DNA from: Lyngbya sp. PCC 8106
GTDB lineage: Bacteria; Cyanobacteriota; Cyanobacteriia; Cyanobacteriales; Microcoleaceae
Assembly (NCBI RefSeq): GCF_000169095.1
Contig: NZ_AAVU01000022.1
Location: 37,470-101,469, forward strand
Direction: 5' to 3'
DNA: 64,000 bases
Position numbers and translations under genes: made by a program. The notes under the pieces were generated by a model. The model was not told the DNA's origin. It worked only from the letters and a program-made list of their open reading frames with translations, and did not search any database. This document shows positions 52,358 to 60,866 of the stretch, piece by piece. Every line of letters begins with the position of its first letter. The first letter of the stretch is position 1.

Positions 52358-52738
52358 ATGAATAACTTTTTTAATTCTCCTCAAAACCTGCGGTTAATTA
52401 TTGCCTTTTTATCCGCTTTCTTAGTCTGGCAACTGTTTTCATCGGCTCAAGCGTCTACGAACTCTCAGCTTGCATTTCGGATTCGACGGTTAGAAACTCA
52501 AGTTTCTCAATTGAGAGGGGAAATCAGCAGTTTAAGATTTCAATCTTCGCCGTCTATTAACCCGGTAGAAGGAGCGCCAACCGAAGATATTCCGCCTGAT
52601 CCGCGATCGCATTTAATGTCTGGTGATCCGATGTTTGATCGATTAGCTACTCTAGTGATTGAACTCAAACAAGATTTCCAACAACTTCAGCAGCGTGTTG
52701 ATGAGATCGAATCTCACACCGAAACTTCACGAAATTAA
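52358..52738 (+). CDS. small membrane-anchored coiled-coil protein
   Basis: The protein has 126 residues. An N-terminal hydrophobic helix (LIIAFLSAFLVWQLFSSAQA) serves as anchor or signal. A first coiled coil (FRIRRLETQVSQLRGEISSL) is followed by a Pro-rich linker and a second coiled coil (FDRLATLVIELKQDFQQLQ). No family is recognised. It converges on psaX with a shared hairpin between them. A structural or oligomeric role is all that can be inferred. Confidence 0.65.
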   Translation: MNNFFNSPQNLRLIIAFLSAFLVWQLFSSAQASTNSQLAFRIRRLETQVSQLRGEISSLRFQSSPSINPVEGAPTEDIPPDPRSHLMSGDPMFDRLATLVIELKQDFQQLQQRVDEIESHTETSRN

Positions 52739-52773
52739 TTCGAGTCTAAGCGAGTACATTTTTAACAGTTAAA

Positions 52774-52827
52774 GTGCTGCCCTATGATTAATTTCGAGAG
52801 AACTCAATTAGAAATCAGGAGCAGCAC
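52774..52827. terminator. bidirectional terminator-like hairpin between convergent genes
   Basis: GTGCTGC (52774-52780) and GCAGCAC (52821-52827) form the base of a hairpin with a further TTTC/GAAA pairing inside. It separates the small membrane-protein gene (plus) from psaX (minus). Confidence 0.55.
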
Positions 52828-52862
52828 AAATTTATTAAATCAAAAATTAACAGCGTTTCCAA

Positions 52863-52973
52863 CTATTCAATGATATGGAAATAGTAAGCCGCAACCAACA
52901 AGTTGATCGCTAACAGTACGATTGCCCAGAACGTGCGAAAAGGATAAGGTGCTTTGGATTCACTCTTTGTCAT
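52863..52973 (-). CDS. psaX: photosystem I subunit PsaX
   Basis: A 36-residue single-helix protein. The sequence begins MTKSESKAPYPFRTFWAIV and continues LLAINLLVAAYYFHIIE, closely matching the small PsaX subunit (FRTFWA..LLAIN..VAAYYF) known from photosystem I structures in some cyanobacteria. It has one membrane-spanning helix and lies at the edge of the photosystem I core. It is monocistronic, 88 bases from the lipA stop on the same strand. Confidence 0.9.
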   Translation of the reverse strand: MTKSESKAPYPFRTFWAIVLLAINLLVAAYYFHIIE

Positions 52974-53061
52974 AAACTTAATTCTCAATGCGTTGACTAC
53001 ATTAAAGCATAGATGAGATCATTTTCAGACAGATGGGGATCAATCTCTTTCTATAGCATGA

Positions 53062-54000
53062 TCAGTCTCTTTCTCCAGCATGATAAGAACTACGAACAAG
53101 TGGCCCAGAACGCACATGAGAAAAACCCATCTCTCCCGCGATCGCACCAAAGCGTTCAAACTCTGCCGGAGTCCAATATTTCTGCACGGGTAAATGGGCT
53201 AAAGACGGACGCATATATTGACCCAGTGTAATCCGATCACATTCGATCTCCCTAAGATCTTGGAGCGTTTCGATAATCTCTGCTTCAGTTTCTCCATGTC
53301 CTAACATTAATCCAGACTTGGTAGGAATCGTGGGATTAAGTTTTTTAACAATTCTCAACACATCCAGCGAACGATCATATTTTGCCCCCCGTCTGACGAT
53401 TCCTTGTAGACGTCGAACCGTTTCAACATTATGGTTATAACAAGCCGGTTGAGCCGCAACGACAGTAGCAATCCGTTGAGCTTGAAGTTCATAGAGATCA
53501 CCACCGCCTTGTCCGCCCCAAAAATCGGCTGTAAGGACTTCAATTTCAGTTTCCGGGTTTTGCTGACGAATCGCCTCCATCGTGGCAACAAACACCCCTG
53601 AACCGCCATCGGTTAAATCATCTCGCGCCACCGAAGTCAATACCACATACCGCAACCCGAGAAGCTTCACCGCTTCAGCCACCTTTTGAGGTTCATCGGG
53701 GTCTAACGGCATGGGAGCATGACCCTTATCCACTTGACAAAAAGCACAAGAACGAGTGCAAACAGGCCCCATCAGCAAAAAAGTCGCCGTACCCTGGGCA
53801 TAACATTCTCCCCGGTTGGGGCAACGTCCTTCCTCGCAGATGGTGTGGATATTACGCTGTTTGATAATGCGTTGGACAGCAGACAGTTCACTCGCCTTGC
53901 CAATCGGACGACGTAACCAGTCCGGCATCGCTGCAACCATTGCTTGTCGGGAGTTTGATTCAGACTGAGGTGTAGAGGGAGAGTGAGTAGGAGTTGACAT
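53062..54000 (-). CDS. lipA: lipoyl synthase
   Basis: About 312 residues from the ATG at 54000 (an in-frame TTG two codons earlier is less likely). LipA inserts two sulfurs into octanoyl groups on lipoyl domains. The auxiliary cluster motif CEEGRCPNRGEC and the radical-SAM motif CTRSCAFCQV are intact, as are VVLTSVARDDL and the C-terminal RSSYHAGE. It is full length. It follows psaX on the same strand but probably has its own promoter. Confidence 0.97.
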   Translation of the reverse strand: MSTPTHSPSTPQSESNSRQAMVAAMPDWLRRPIGKASELSAVQRIIKQRNIHTICEEGRCPNRGECYAQGTATFLLMGPVCTRSCAFCQVDKGHAPMPLDPDEPQKVAEAVKLLGLRYVVLTSVARDDLTDGGSGVFVATMEAIRQQNPETEIEVLTADFWGGQGGGDLYELQAQRIATVVAAQPACYNHNVETVRRLQGIVRRGAKYDRSLDVLRIVKKLNPTIPTKSGLMLGHGETEAEIIETLQDLREIECDRITLGQYMRPSLAHLPVQKYWTPAEFERFGAIAGEMGFSHVRSGPLVRSSYHAGERD

Positions 54001-54111
54001 CTTCAAAATTAAAAATCTTTTGTGTTTTGCCCTTTATGACGAATCCAGATTAATCTAATGTATGTGAAGAACTCGGGTTGAGTTCTAACCTATGAGTCAC
54101 ATTGACATCCT

Positions 54112-54141
54112 CCCTCTCTAAACCAGAGATTATAGAGAGGG
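54112..54141. repeat. IS200/IS605-type right-end hairpin next to tnpB copy 2
   Basis: CCCTCTCTA and TAGAGAGGG form a nine-pair stem. It is framed by TTGACATCC on the left and GATTCCCAAACATC on the right. The same frame surrounds a different hairpin at 57328-57347, so both are ends of related elements. Confidence 0.7.
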
Positions 54142-54155
54142 ATTCCCAAACATCG

Positions 54156-55392
54156 CTATTTGGATTTACTGCATCTTTGATTCTTAACTAGACCGTTACC
54201 AGTCCCCGTCAGACCATCTCCACAGTCAATTTCTTGAACCACGATCTGCCCGACCGCAGCAATCCCCCGTTGACAAATGACTTTTGCTGCCCCAACATCA
54301 CGATTACATTCGTAATTGCATTCAGGGCATTTGTGGATACGCTCTGACAAATCAAATTTGCCTGTATGCGTCCCACAATTTGGGCAAATTTGACTGGTAT
54401 ATCTGTGGTCAACTTTACCAAAATAAACCCCTCGTTTCCAACAGACCCAAGTTAAAATATTGAAGAATTGACCGAATCCCGCGTCAAGAGTATGTTTACC
54501 CAACATCCCTTTCGCCCAAGTTCTAAAATCTAAGTCTTCAACAAATATCATTCCAGCTTGGTCACACAAATGATGGGCTAGTGAGAGCGTGAAAATCTTT
54601 TCGAGTGTCCGAGATTTTTTGATGAATTCTTGAAGACTTCTGATTGAGTTTATGTCGATTGACTGAACCTGGTTTTTTTGACTTGAATCTACGTTGCAGC
54701 AATTTCAGCTCGCCATGTAGTTGAGCCAAGAACTTTGGACGTTCAATCAATTCACCATCAGAAGTTGCCAAAAACTTATCGAGTCCAACGTCAATCCCGA
54801 GCGGATACCCCGAAGCCGGAGTGTCTGGGATATTTACATTGCTCTGCAATGACAGCATCGCAAAATACCCACTTGCTCGTCTAACTACCCGCACCTGCTT
54901 GAGCTGAAATCCCTCTGGGATTGGGCGAGATAATCTCATCCGAACTAATCCAATCTGAGGTAGTTTTATCCAGTCATTAGAGATTGGATTTGTCTTGAAC
55001 TGAGGGAAAACAAACGACCGCATTCGATACTTGTTTTTCAAGCGAGGAAAGCCGTAACCCTTTTCTTTCATGCTGTTAAATGCTCTTTCTAAAGTTTTCA
55101 AAACTTGTTGTAAAACTTGAGCATTCACTTTCTTGATTTCCGGGTTGGTTTTTTTTGCTTTTGTTAAGTTCGCAGCTTGTACGTTGTAGTTGGGGTAAGG
55201 GGCATCTGCTGAGATGATGTATTCTTGTTGCAATGAACAATAATTAATAGCACACTTTCTACTGTTTATCCAGTCTTTTCGCTCTCTCAAGGCGTAATTC
55301 CACACCTTTCTACAGACCACCAACATATTCTCAATGATGGTAATCTGTTCTTGAGAGGGGATTAACTTAAATTCGTAGGTTAGTGTTAGCAC
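54156..55392 (-). pseudogene. tnpB: IS200/IS605-family TnpB, frameshifted (copy 2)
   Basis: The N-terminal part (54562-55392) ends after RKDFHALTSPSFV. The frame continues from about 54585 as LAHHLCDQAGMIFVEDLDFR to 54156. A change of one or two bases near 54590 explains the break. RuvC residues are present in both parts (GIDVGLDKF, FVEDLDF, CNRDVGAAK), as is the zinc ribbon (CPNCG, CPECN). Full reading gives about 410 residues. The right-end hairpin lies just beyond the stop, where the guide RNA of TnpB systems normally overlaps. No tnpA is present. Confidence 0.88.
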
Positions 55393-55506
55393 ACTGGAAT
55401 GTTACCACAATTCTATCCCGTTATGCTAACCCGTTAGACTTTTGTACAGGAGAACTTCCGTCGGACTTCCCAAAACCGAGTCTTTTTGTTGGTCGCAATT
55501 CACCTA

Positions 55507-55531
55507 CGACCAAAATCAAAGATTTTGGTCG
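55507..55531. repeat. perfect 11 bp hairpin, possible left end of tnpB element 2
   Basis: CGACCAAAATC, AAA, GATTTTGGTCG. It lies between the tnpB start and the response-regulator gene and could be an element end or a dispersed palindrome. Confidence 0.5.
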
Positions 55532-55597
55532 CAGTCCTCTTGCTCCATTACGATAGACTCAAATAGGAACACTTAACTCATCACTAGGGAGTCAGTC

Positions 55598-56170
55598 GTG
55601 GCAGGTCGAAAAATCCTGGTTATCGATGATAGCAAAGTTATTCGTGTGCGGGTTCGGGAAATGCTCCCTCCGGGTAACTTTGATGTATTAGAAGCCAAAG
55701 ATGGTAAAGAAGGACTAGAACTGGTTCATCAGGAATATCCTAATTTAATTATGTTGGATTTCCTGTTACCCAAGTTAAGCGGTTGGGATGTGTTCCAGCA
55801 GATACAAGCTCACAGCGAACTGCGGAAAATTCCACTCGTACTCATGTCTGGTCGTAAAGAGGAGGTGACGGAAAAAATTCCGGAACCGTTTGAGTATTTC
55901 GAGTTTATCGAAAAGCCCTTTGAAAAAAAACAACTGATCGAAGCAATCAAGTCTGCTTTTGTCAAAGCCAACAAGTCGCGAGAACCCCTACCGAGTGCAG
56001 CCGCGAAAGCCTCACCTGCTCAGGCAGAGACACCAACAAATTCGGCAGATGCGGCTCAAATCAAAGCGTTAGAACAGCGCATGGCTAAAATGCAAGCGGA
56101 GATGAACGCGCTCAAAAAACAAGTGGCTCAAATCAAAGCTTTTGTTCTCAAACTGAAAAAGCCATCTTAA
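55598..56170 (+). CDS. response regulator with coiled-coil tail
   Basis: A 190-residue protein from a GTG start (GTGGCAGGTCG, with AGGGAG about ten bases upstream). The receiver domain (about 4-125) has DDSK, phosphoacceptor Asp in IMLDFLLPK, VLMSGRK (Ser replacing the usual Thr is common) and IEKPFEKK. An Ala/Pro-rich linker leads to a C-terminal coiled coil (IKALEQRMAKMQAEMNALKKQ). There is no DNA-binding domain, so it probably signals through protein interaction. It lies upstream of hldA, same strand, about 98 bases apart. Confidence 0.9.
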   Translation: MAGRKILVIDDSKVIRVRVREMLPPGNFDVLEAKDGKEGLELVHQEYPNLIMLDFLLPKLSGWDVFQQIQAHSELRKIPLVLMSGRKEEVTEKIPEPFEYFEFIEKPFEKKQLIEAIKSAFVKANKSREPLPSAAAKASPAQAETPTNSADAAQIKALEQRMAKMQAEMNALKKQVAQIKAFVLKLKKPS

Positions 56171-56268
56171 CTGATTAGGGGGGAACTGCTACAATTCAAG
56201 GTTGCTGATCCTGTGCTTGGTTATTTTGACAGGAGCGATCGCCAACTGTTCATTCCCTGATTCGGATT

Positions 56269-57321
56269 ATGACTCTAGATGTCTCTTTTCTCACCCAACT
56301 GAGTGCGAGTGCCGACTCACTGATACAACACTTAGATCACTTTTCTCAAGCGAAAGTTTTGGTGGTGGGAGATTTAACTCTAGATGAGTTTCTTTCGGGT
56401 CAGGTCGAACGGCTTTCTCGTGAGGCGCCCGTCTTAATTCTCCGCCATGAAGCGACTCGTCAAATTCCCGGTGGGGGTGCCAATGCAGTATACAATTTGG
56501 CTTCATTGGGTGCAACGGTTAAGGTGGCGGGTTTTGTTGGCAAGGATGAACAGGGTCTGGCTTTGCGGCAAATTTTTGAGGAGGCGGGAATTGAGACTCA
56601 GGGAATGCTGCTTGACCCTGATCGCCCAACCGTTACAAAAACTCGCATTTCTGGTCATGCTCGTCAGTCGGTGACTCAGCAAATTGTCAGAATTGATCGC
56701 AAGTCTGATCGCTTACCGGATCTAGACTTACAGTTACAACTAGCAGATTATATTCGCAATTCCCTAGAAACGGTTGATGCGGTGGTTTGTTCGGACTATG
56801 GCGATGGGGTTCTCACACCTGTCACGATTGAAGCGGCTTTGTCTCATGGTTTGACGGTGGTGGATACGCAAAAGGATTTACATCGGTTTACCGGGGCGAG
56901 TCTGTTTACCCCCAATCTTCCTGAAGCAGAACTGGCTGTGGGATACTCGATTACGGATGAGAGTACCCTCGCTCAAGCGGGAGAGGATTTGCTGAAACTC
57001 ACACAAGCGGATCATATTTTGATTACTCGCGGTGAAGATGGGATGAGTTTGTTCTCTGCCCACTCAGAGGACGCTAGGCTGAGTTCATTGCATATTCCGG
57101 CTTTTAATCGTACAGATGTATTTGATGTGACTGGAGCGGGAGATACGGTCGTCTCAGCGCTGACTTTGGGCTTGTGTGGGGGTGCTTCTCTATGGGAAGC
57201 GGCGGTACTGGGGAATTTAGCGGCGAGTTTGGTGGTTCGTCAGTTTGGAACCGCAACAACAAGTATTGGACAAATGAAGGAAACGTTGCGATCGCTACTT
57301 TCAGATACAAGTTCTCTTTGA
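56269..57321 (+). CDS. hldA: D-glycero-beta-D-manno-heptose-7-phosphate kinase (PfkB family)
   Basis: The protein has 350 residues. The PfkB/ribokinase fold has the N-terminal VLVVGDLTLDEFLSG, substrate-binding PGGGANAVYNLASLG, VGKDEQG, and the catalytic DVTGAGDTVVSALTLGL with its Asp base. This corresponds to domain 1 of HldE; the adenylyltransferase domain is encoded separately at 62053. It should phosphorylate heptose-7-phosphate to the 1,7-bisphosphate for ADP-heptose synthesis. The stop codon falls inside the TTGACATCC sequence that starts the IS element end, so the element abuts the gene. Confidence 0.88.
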   Translation: MTLDVSFLTQLSASADSLIQHLDHFSQAKVLVVGDLTLDEFLSGQVERLSREAPVLILRHEATRQIPGGGANAVYNLASLGATVKVAGFVGKDEQGLALRQIFEEAGIETQGMLLDPDRPTVTKTRISGHARQSVTQQIVRIDRKSDRLPDLDLQLQLADYIRNSLETVDAVVCSDYGDGVLTPVTIEAALSHGLTVVDTQKDLHRFTGASLFTPNLPEAELAVGYSITDESTLAQAGEDLLKLTQADHILITRGEDGMSLFSAHSEDARLSSLHIPAFNRTDVFDVTGAGDTVVSALTLGLCGGASLWEAAVLGNLAASLVVRQFGTATTSIGQMKETLRSLLSDTSSL

Positions 57322-57327
57322 CATCCT

Positions 57328-57347
57328 CTCCGTCGTAAACAACGGAG
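57328..57347. repeat. IS200/IS605-type right-end hairpin of tnpB element 3
   Basis: CTCCGT and ACGGAG around CGTAAACA, framed by TTGACATCCT and GATTCCAAACATC, the same flanks as the hairpin at 54112-54141. The sequence between here and 57540 is where a TnpB guide RNA would be expected. Confidence 0.7.
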
Positions 57348-57540
57348 ATTCCAAACATCACTGTCTGGGCTTCCTCTTTCCACGAGCTGACTTACTAGGT
57401 TGAGTTTCCCCAACAGAGCAGAGGGCATTCTCTTCAGAGGCGTTAATTACCACCTGCCCGGCGGTATTTTAAAAACAGATATTAAGCGGAAGAACGGATT
57501 AAGTTATCTGTAGGACAGCATAAATCTCTGATACTCGCAG

Positions 57541-58745
57541 TTAAATTAATCCGTTAATCGATTTCTTATCCGTTTCTTTATTTGATAGCTGTTTTAATGC
57601 AGATTTCAATATGTTTCTGGCGGCATTTTCATCTCGGTCAGCAATATACCCGCAGTGAGGGCATTCATGGGTTCTCGTACTGAGAGTTTTTACAACTTTC
57701 TCGCCACAATTTGAACAGTTTTGAGAAGTATATGCGGGTTCGACAGCAATAACTGGAACCCCATAAACCCGCGCCATATATTCTAACCATTCTCGAAACC
57801 TGTACCAAGCTGCATCGCTAATTGATTTGGCTAGATGATGATTTTTAACCATGTTGCGAATCCGTAGGTTTTCAACCGCTACCAAGTCGTTAGACCGGAT
57901 GACGTGTTGGGCTAGTTTACAAGCCCAATCATTACGCCTGCGTGAAACCTTGAGATGCGCTCTACCTAATTTGTTTCTGGCTTTTTGGCGATTTTGACTG
58001 CCTTTTTGAGTTCTTGATAATCGGCGTTGTAGCTTTTTCAGCTTGCGTTCATCCTTTCTCAAAAATCGGGGATTATCTATTTGATTACCAGAACAATCTG
58101 TGTAGAAATAGTTTAAACCTACATCTAGCCCTGTTTGTTTTCCTGTTAGTTCTTTTTTCTCCTCTCGTTCATAATCTATTAGAAATTGAGTATAATACCC
58201 GTTGTACTTTCTGATTACCCTCACTCGTTTGATTTGTTCGAGTTGATGAAAGTGCAGGTTTCGACTTCCCCAAAGCTTAAACGTACCCGCTTGAAACTTG
58301 TCGGTAAACGTTAAATAACGTCTGTCCTCCGAAAGTTTCCATCCTGATGTTTTGTATTCAACAGACGCTCTAACTTGATACTTTTTAAACTTTGGGAATC
58401 CTTCTCTTGGTGCGCGTTACGCAGAGCGGATGGAACATCCGCAGGGTCGCACCGCTTGGAGCCTGGTATTTTCTGCTTACAATTCCGATAAAATCTTTCA
58501 ATTGATGCCCAAGCTCTTTCTGCGTGTGCTTGTCGTGCCATTGAGTTTAACTTTGATGCCCAGGGAAATTCTGGGTTGTCTGACAACAGTTTGCAGTGCT
58601 TGTAGGCATCGTTGCGACTTTTAACCTGACCGTCTAACCATGCTCTGATAACGCTGTTGCGAACAAATAGACCTGTCCGAATGGCTTCATCCAAGCTTCG
58701 GTACTGGCAATATGTTCCTTGCAGCTTCATTTCATATACGAGCAT
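57541..58745 (-). pseudogene. tnpB: IS200/IS605-family TnpB, disrupted by a small palindromic insertion (copy 3)
   Basis: The N-terminal part starts MLVYEMKLQGTYCQYRSLDE at 58745 and runs in frame to CKQKIPGSK. It is then interrupted by a palindromic insert (about 58409-58453), after which the correct reading resumes in another frame (GFPKFKKYQVRASVEYKTSG) through RVRVIRKYNGYY to the stop at 57541. RuvC and zinc residues persist: GLDVGLNYFYTD, VAVENLRIRNM, CSNCGE, CPHCG, DRDENAARN. Without the insert it would be about 385 residues. Element ends are recognisable at 57328 and 58793. Confidence 0.88.
58409..58453. repeat. palindromic short insertion inside tnpB copy 3
   Basis: Outer arms GGTGCG and CGCACC and inner arms GCGGATG (58426-58432) and CATCCGC (58436-58442) make a nested hairpin of about 45 bases. 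It disrupts a TnpB reading that is continuous on both sides. Such GGTGCG-type palindromes resemble dispersed REP-like sequences of cyanobacteria. Confidence 0.7.
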
Positions 58746-58792
58746 AATTTGTCGTCGTCGCTGACGATAACCCATCATAGCACGAACATAAT

Positions 58793-58808
58793 CCGTCGTG
58801 AACGACGG
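58793..58808. repeat. left-end hairpin of tnpB element 3
   Basis: CCGTCGT, GA, ACGACGG. It resembles the right-end hairpin arms at 57328 (CTCCGTCG) and lies 48 bases before the tnpB start, as expected for the other end of an IS200/IS605 element. Confidence 0.6.
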
Positions 58809-58836
58809 GGCTTTTGACCCGCTTTTTTTGGTAAGG

Positions 58837-58934
58837 GAAGATAGGGAGATGGGGAGGTGGGGAGATGGGGAGGTAGGGAGATGGGGAGGTAGGGAGGTAG
58901 GGAGGTAGGGAGATGGGAGGTAGGGAGATGGGAG
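58837..58934. repeat. purine-rich short tandem repeats
   Basis: An irregular array of GGGAGATGG and GGGAGGTAG units, 7-8 bases each, about 100 bases in total, strongly strand-asymmetric (A/G rich). It is typical of short tandem repeats in filamentous cyanobacterial genomes. A smaller relative occurs at 35760-35785. Confidence 0.85.
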
Positions 58935-59034
58935 ATCTTGCCTTTTGGCTGTTGCCTTGCGCGTAGCCCTATACTCTTGACAAGAACTCGTTTTGGTATA
59001 CAATTCACTAGAATTAACCCCATCAGAGTGAATT

Positions 59035-59736
59035 ATGCTAGTCCAAGAAAAATCCATGACTGAGCAAGCGTTTTTAGCTCAAATTGACGAGATTATTGAC
59101 GGACATCATCTACTGAAGCATCCTTTTTATCAACTGTGGAATGAAGGGAAACTGACTTTGGAGATGCTACAAGAGTATGCGACAGAATATTATTTGCAAG
59201 TTCATCACTTCCCTACCTACGTTAGCGCGACTCATGCGGCTTGTGATGACTTAGAAATTCGTCAGATGTTGCTGGAAAATTTAATCGAAGAAGAACGGGG
59301 TTCTGCAAATCATCCTGAACTTTGGTTACGGTTTGCAGAAGGATTGGGTGTGGACAGACAAGCGGTTCTCGAACGTCAAAATCTGGAGAAAACAACAGAA
59401 TCTGTCCGAATTTTAAAAGAGTTAGCTCGCAGTGAAAATGCAGTCAAGGGTTTAGCTGCATTGTATGCTTATGAAGCTCAAATTCCGGAAGTTTCCACTA
59501 CAAAAATTGCCGGACTACAAAACTATTATGGCATTGATTCTGCTGAGGCTGTTTCCTTTTTCAAAGTCCATGAACAAGCGGATGAAGTTCACAGTCAAAT
59601 GACTCGTGATGCTTTAGTTAAACTTTGTTCAACTGAAGAACAACAGCAAGCTGCAATTTCAGCGACACAAGATGCTGTTTTTGCGCTCAATTTGTTGTTA
59701 GATGGTATTTACGAACAATACTGTCAAGCGGCTTAA
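59035..59736 (+). CDS. TenA/CADD-like metal-dependent enzyme
   Basis: A 233-residue all-helical protein related to the CADD/PqqC/TenA group (ILENLIEEERG type motif: LLENLIEEERGSANHPELW; TKIAGLQNYYGI; FFKVHEQADEVHS). The Glu/His positions expected to hold a dinuclear iron centre (EE..ERG..NH, and H of VHEQADEVH) are present. Chlamydial CADD and relatives make p-aminobenzoate by an oxygen-dependent self-sacrificing route; applying that function here is an inference. Start ATG 59035 or 59056. It lies directly after the tandem repeats and converges on the glycosyltransferase gene. Confidence 0.8.
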   Translation: MLVQEKSMTEQAFLAQIDEIIDGHHLLKHPFYQLWNEGKLTLEMLQEYATEYYLQVHHFPTYVSATHAACDDLEIRQMLLENLIEEERGSANHPELWLRFAEGLGVDRQAVLERQNLEKTTESVRILKELARSENAVKGLAALYAYEAQIPEVSTTKIAGLQNYYGIDSAEAVSFFKVHEQADEVHSQMTRDALVKLCSTEEQQQAAISATQDAVFALNLLLDGIYEQYCQAA

Positions 59737-59759
59737 TTCTGACTGAGAATCTTAAACAT

Positions 59760-59818
59760 CCACAAAGACATTAGAAAGCAACTCAAGAGAAAATATGAGG
59801 ATCTTAGTGTCTTTGTGG
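59760..59818. terminator. bidirectional hairpin between convergent genes
   Basis: CCACAAAGACA (59760-59770) and TGTCTTTGTGG (59808-59818) form an 11-pair stem located between the CADD-like gene and the glycosyltransferase gene, whose 3' ends face each other. Confidence 0.65.
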
Positions 59819-59832
59819 TCAAAGTTTCTATC

Positions 59833-60729
59833 CTAATCTTCTGTAGCTACCGGAGAAGAAACTGGGGTTTCTTTCATTTCCACCGGATCGGTATTAGAAT
59901 GGGCTAACTGAAGAATAGGCTTATTGCGAATTTCCCAAGTTTTTAATACAATTAAATATTCATAAAAGGCTTGTAGAGTACACCACGCAAATCCGGAATG
60001 ACCATCTAACCAACCCCCCAAGATGATATACATATAAACAAAGCGAATTAACGGTCTAAAGGGTAAACGTAGAGAAAAATCTTTTAACGCTCGGCGTCGT
60101 TCCACCTCAGATTTTCCAAAGAATAAATCCCCCCAATTCACGGTTCCTGAGTCTAACTGTTTAACGGTTTCTGTTGCTTCATCCGTTGAGTAACGGTTGT
60201 GTTTTTCTAACCAACGAGATAGTCCTTTACTGCAAGTATAATGGGGATAGGTTTCTTTAATAAAACTTGTTGGCCCAAGACATTCTTCTCGTTCGGTGTG
60301 ACCATAATCGCTAAACCAGACTTTATCCTTATGAAATAAACGCATTTGATAGCGGGGATATTGGGTACTGCGACGAATCCAAGACCCCAGAAACATCACC
60401 TGTTCAGCGACATAATACCCAATATATTCTAAACTTTTCATGGCTTCTAAACATTCGGTGAAAAGTTCAGGAGTCATGCGTTCATCCGATTCTAGAATAT
60501 AAACCCATTCATGCTTTGTGGGAACTTCTTTTAGCATCCAAGTCCGTTGACGTCCGTGACTTTCAAAAGCGTGGGGGATGACTCGAACCGGATAACTTTG
60601 GGCGATTTCAACAGTGCGATCGCTACTTAAAGAGTCTACAACTATGATATCATCTGATAGCATTGCCGACTCAATACAAGCCGCTATATCAATCTCATCA
60701 TTATAGGTCAGAATATAAATTGAAAACAT
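59833..60729 (-). CDS. family 2 glycosyltransferase, WaaE-like
   Basis: The protein has 298 residues with a GT-A fold: FSIYILTYNDEIDIAACIESA, DDIIVVDSLSSDRTVEIA (DS and DR substrate loop), RQRTWMLKEVPTKHEWVYILESDERM with the metal-binding ESDE equivalent to DxD. The C-terminal half (RLFHKDKVWFSDYGHTERE, ETYPHYTCSKGLSRWLEKHNRYS) matches the WaaE/KdtX group of lipopolysaccharide core glucosyltransferases. It probably acts on a cytoplasmic-face glycolipid. The heptose genes nearby fit an envelope polysaccharide role. Confidence 0.9.
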   Translation of the reverse strand: MFSIYILTYNDEIDIAACIESAMLSDDIIVVDSLSSDRTVEIAQSYPVRVIPHAFESHGRQRTWMLKEVPTKHEWVYILESDERMTPELFTECLEAMKSLEYIGYYVAEQVMFLGSWIRRSTQYPRYQMRLFHKDKVWFSDYGHTEREECLGPTSFIKETYPHYTCSKGLSRWLEKHNRYSTDEATETVKQLDSGTVNWGDLFFGKSEVERRRALKDFSLRLPFRPLIRFVYMYIILGGWLDGHSGFAWCTLQAFYEYLIVLKTWEIRNKPILQLAHSNTDPVEMKETPVSSPVATED

Positions 60730-60866
60730 CGGTTTTTGAAGAATTGAAAAACTCGTAAACTCGCATCAAAATGCACAATGAAGAACATCGCTAATCCTCA
60801 GTAATCAGCGATCAGTTGTCTAGAAATAATCCTGATACTGATTACTGTTGAAAAACTCAGACTAAG

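Noticed and set aside
59035..59736. Heme oxygenase or thiaminase TenA as the precise function
   Set aside because: The fold group fits, but the Cys nucleophile of TenA thiaminases is not seen, and the EE/NH/VHEQADEVH pattern fits CADD-type proteins better.
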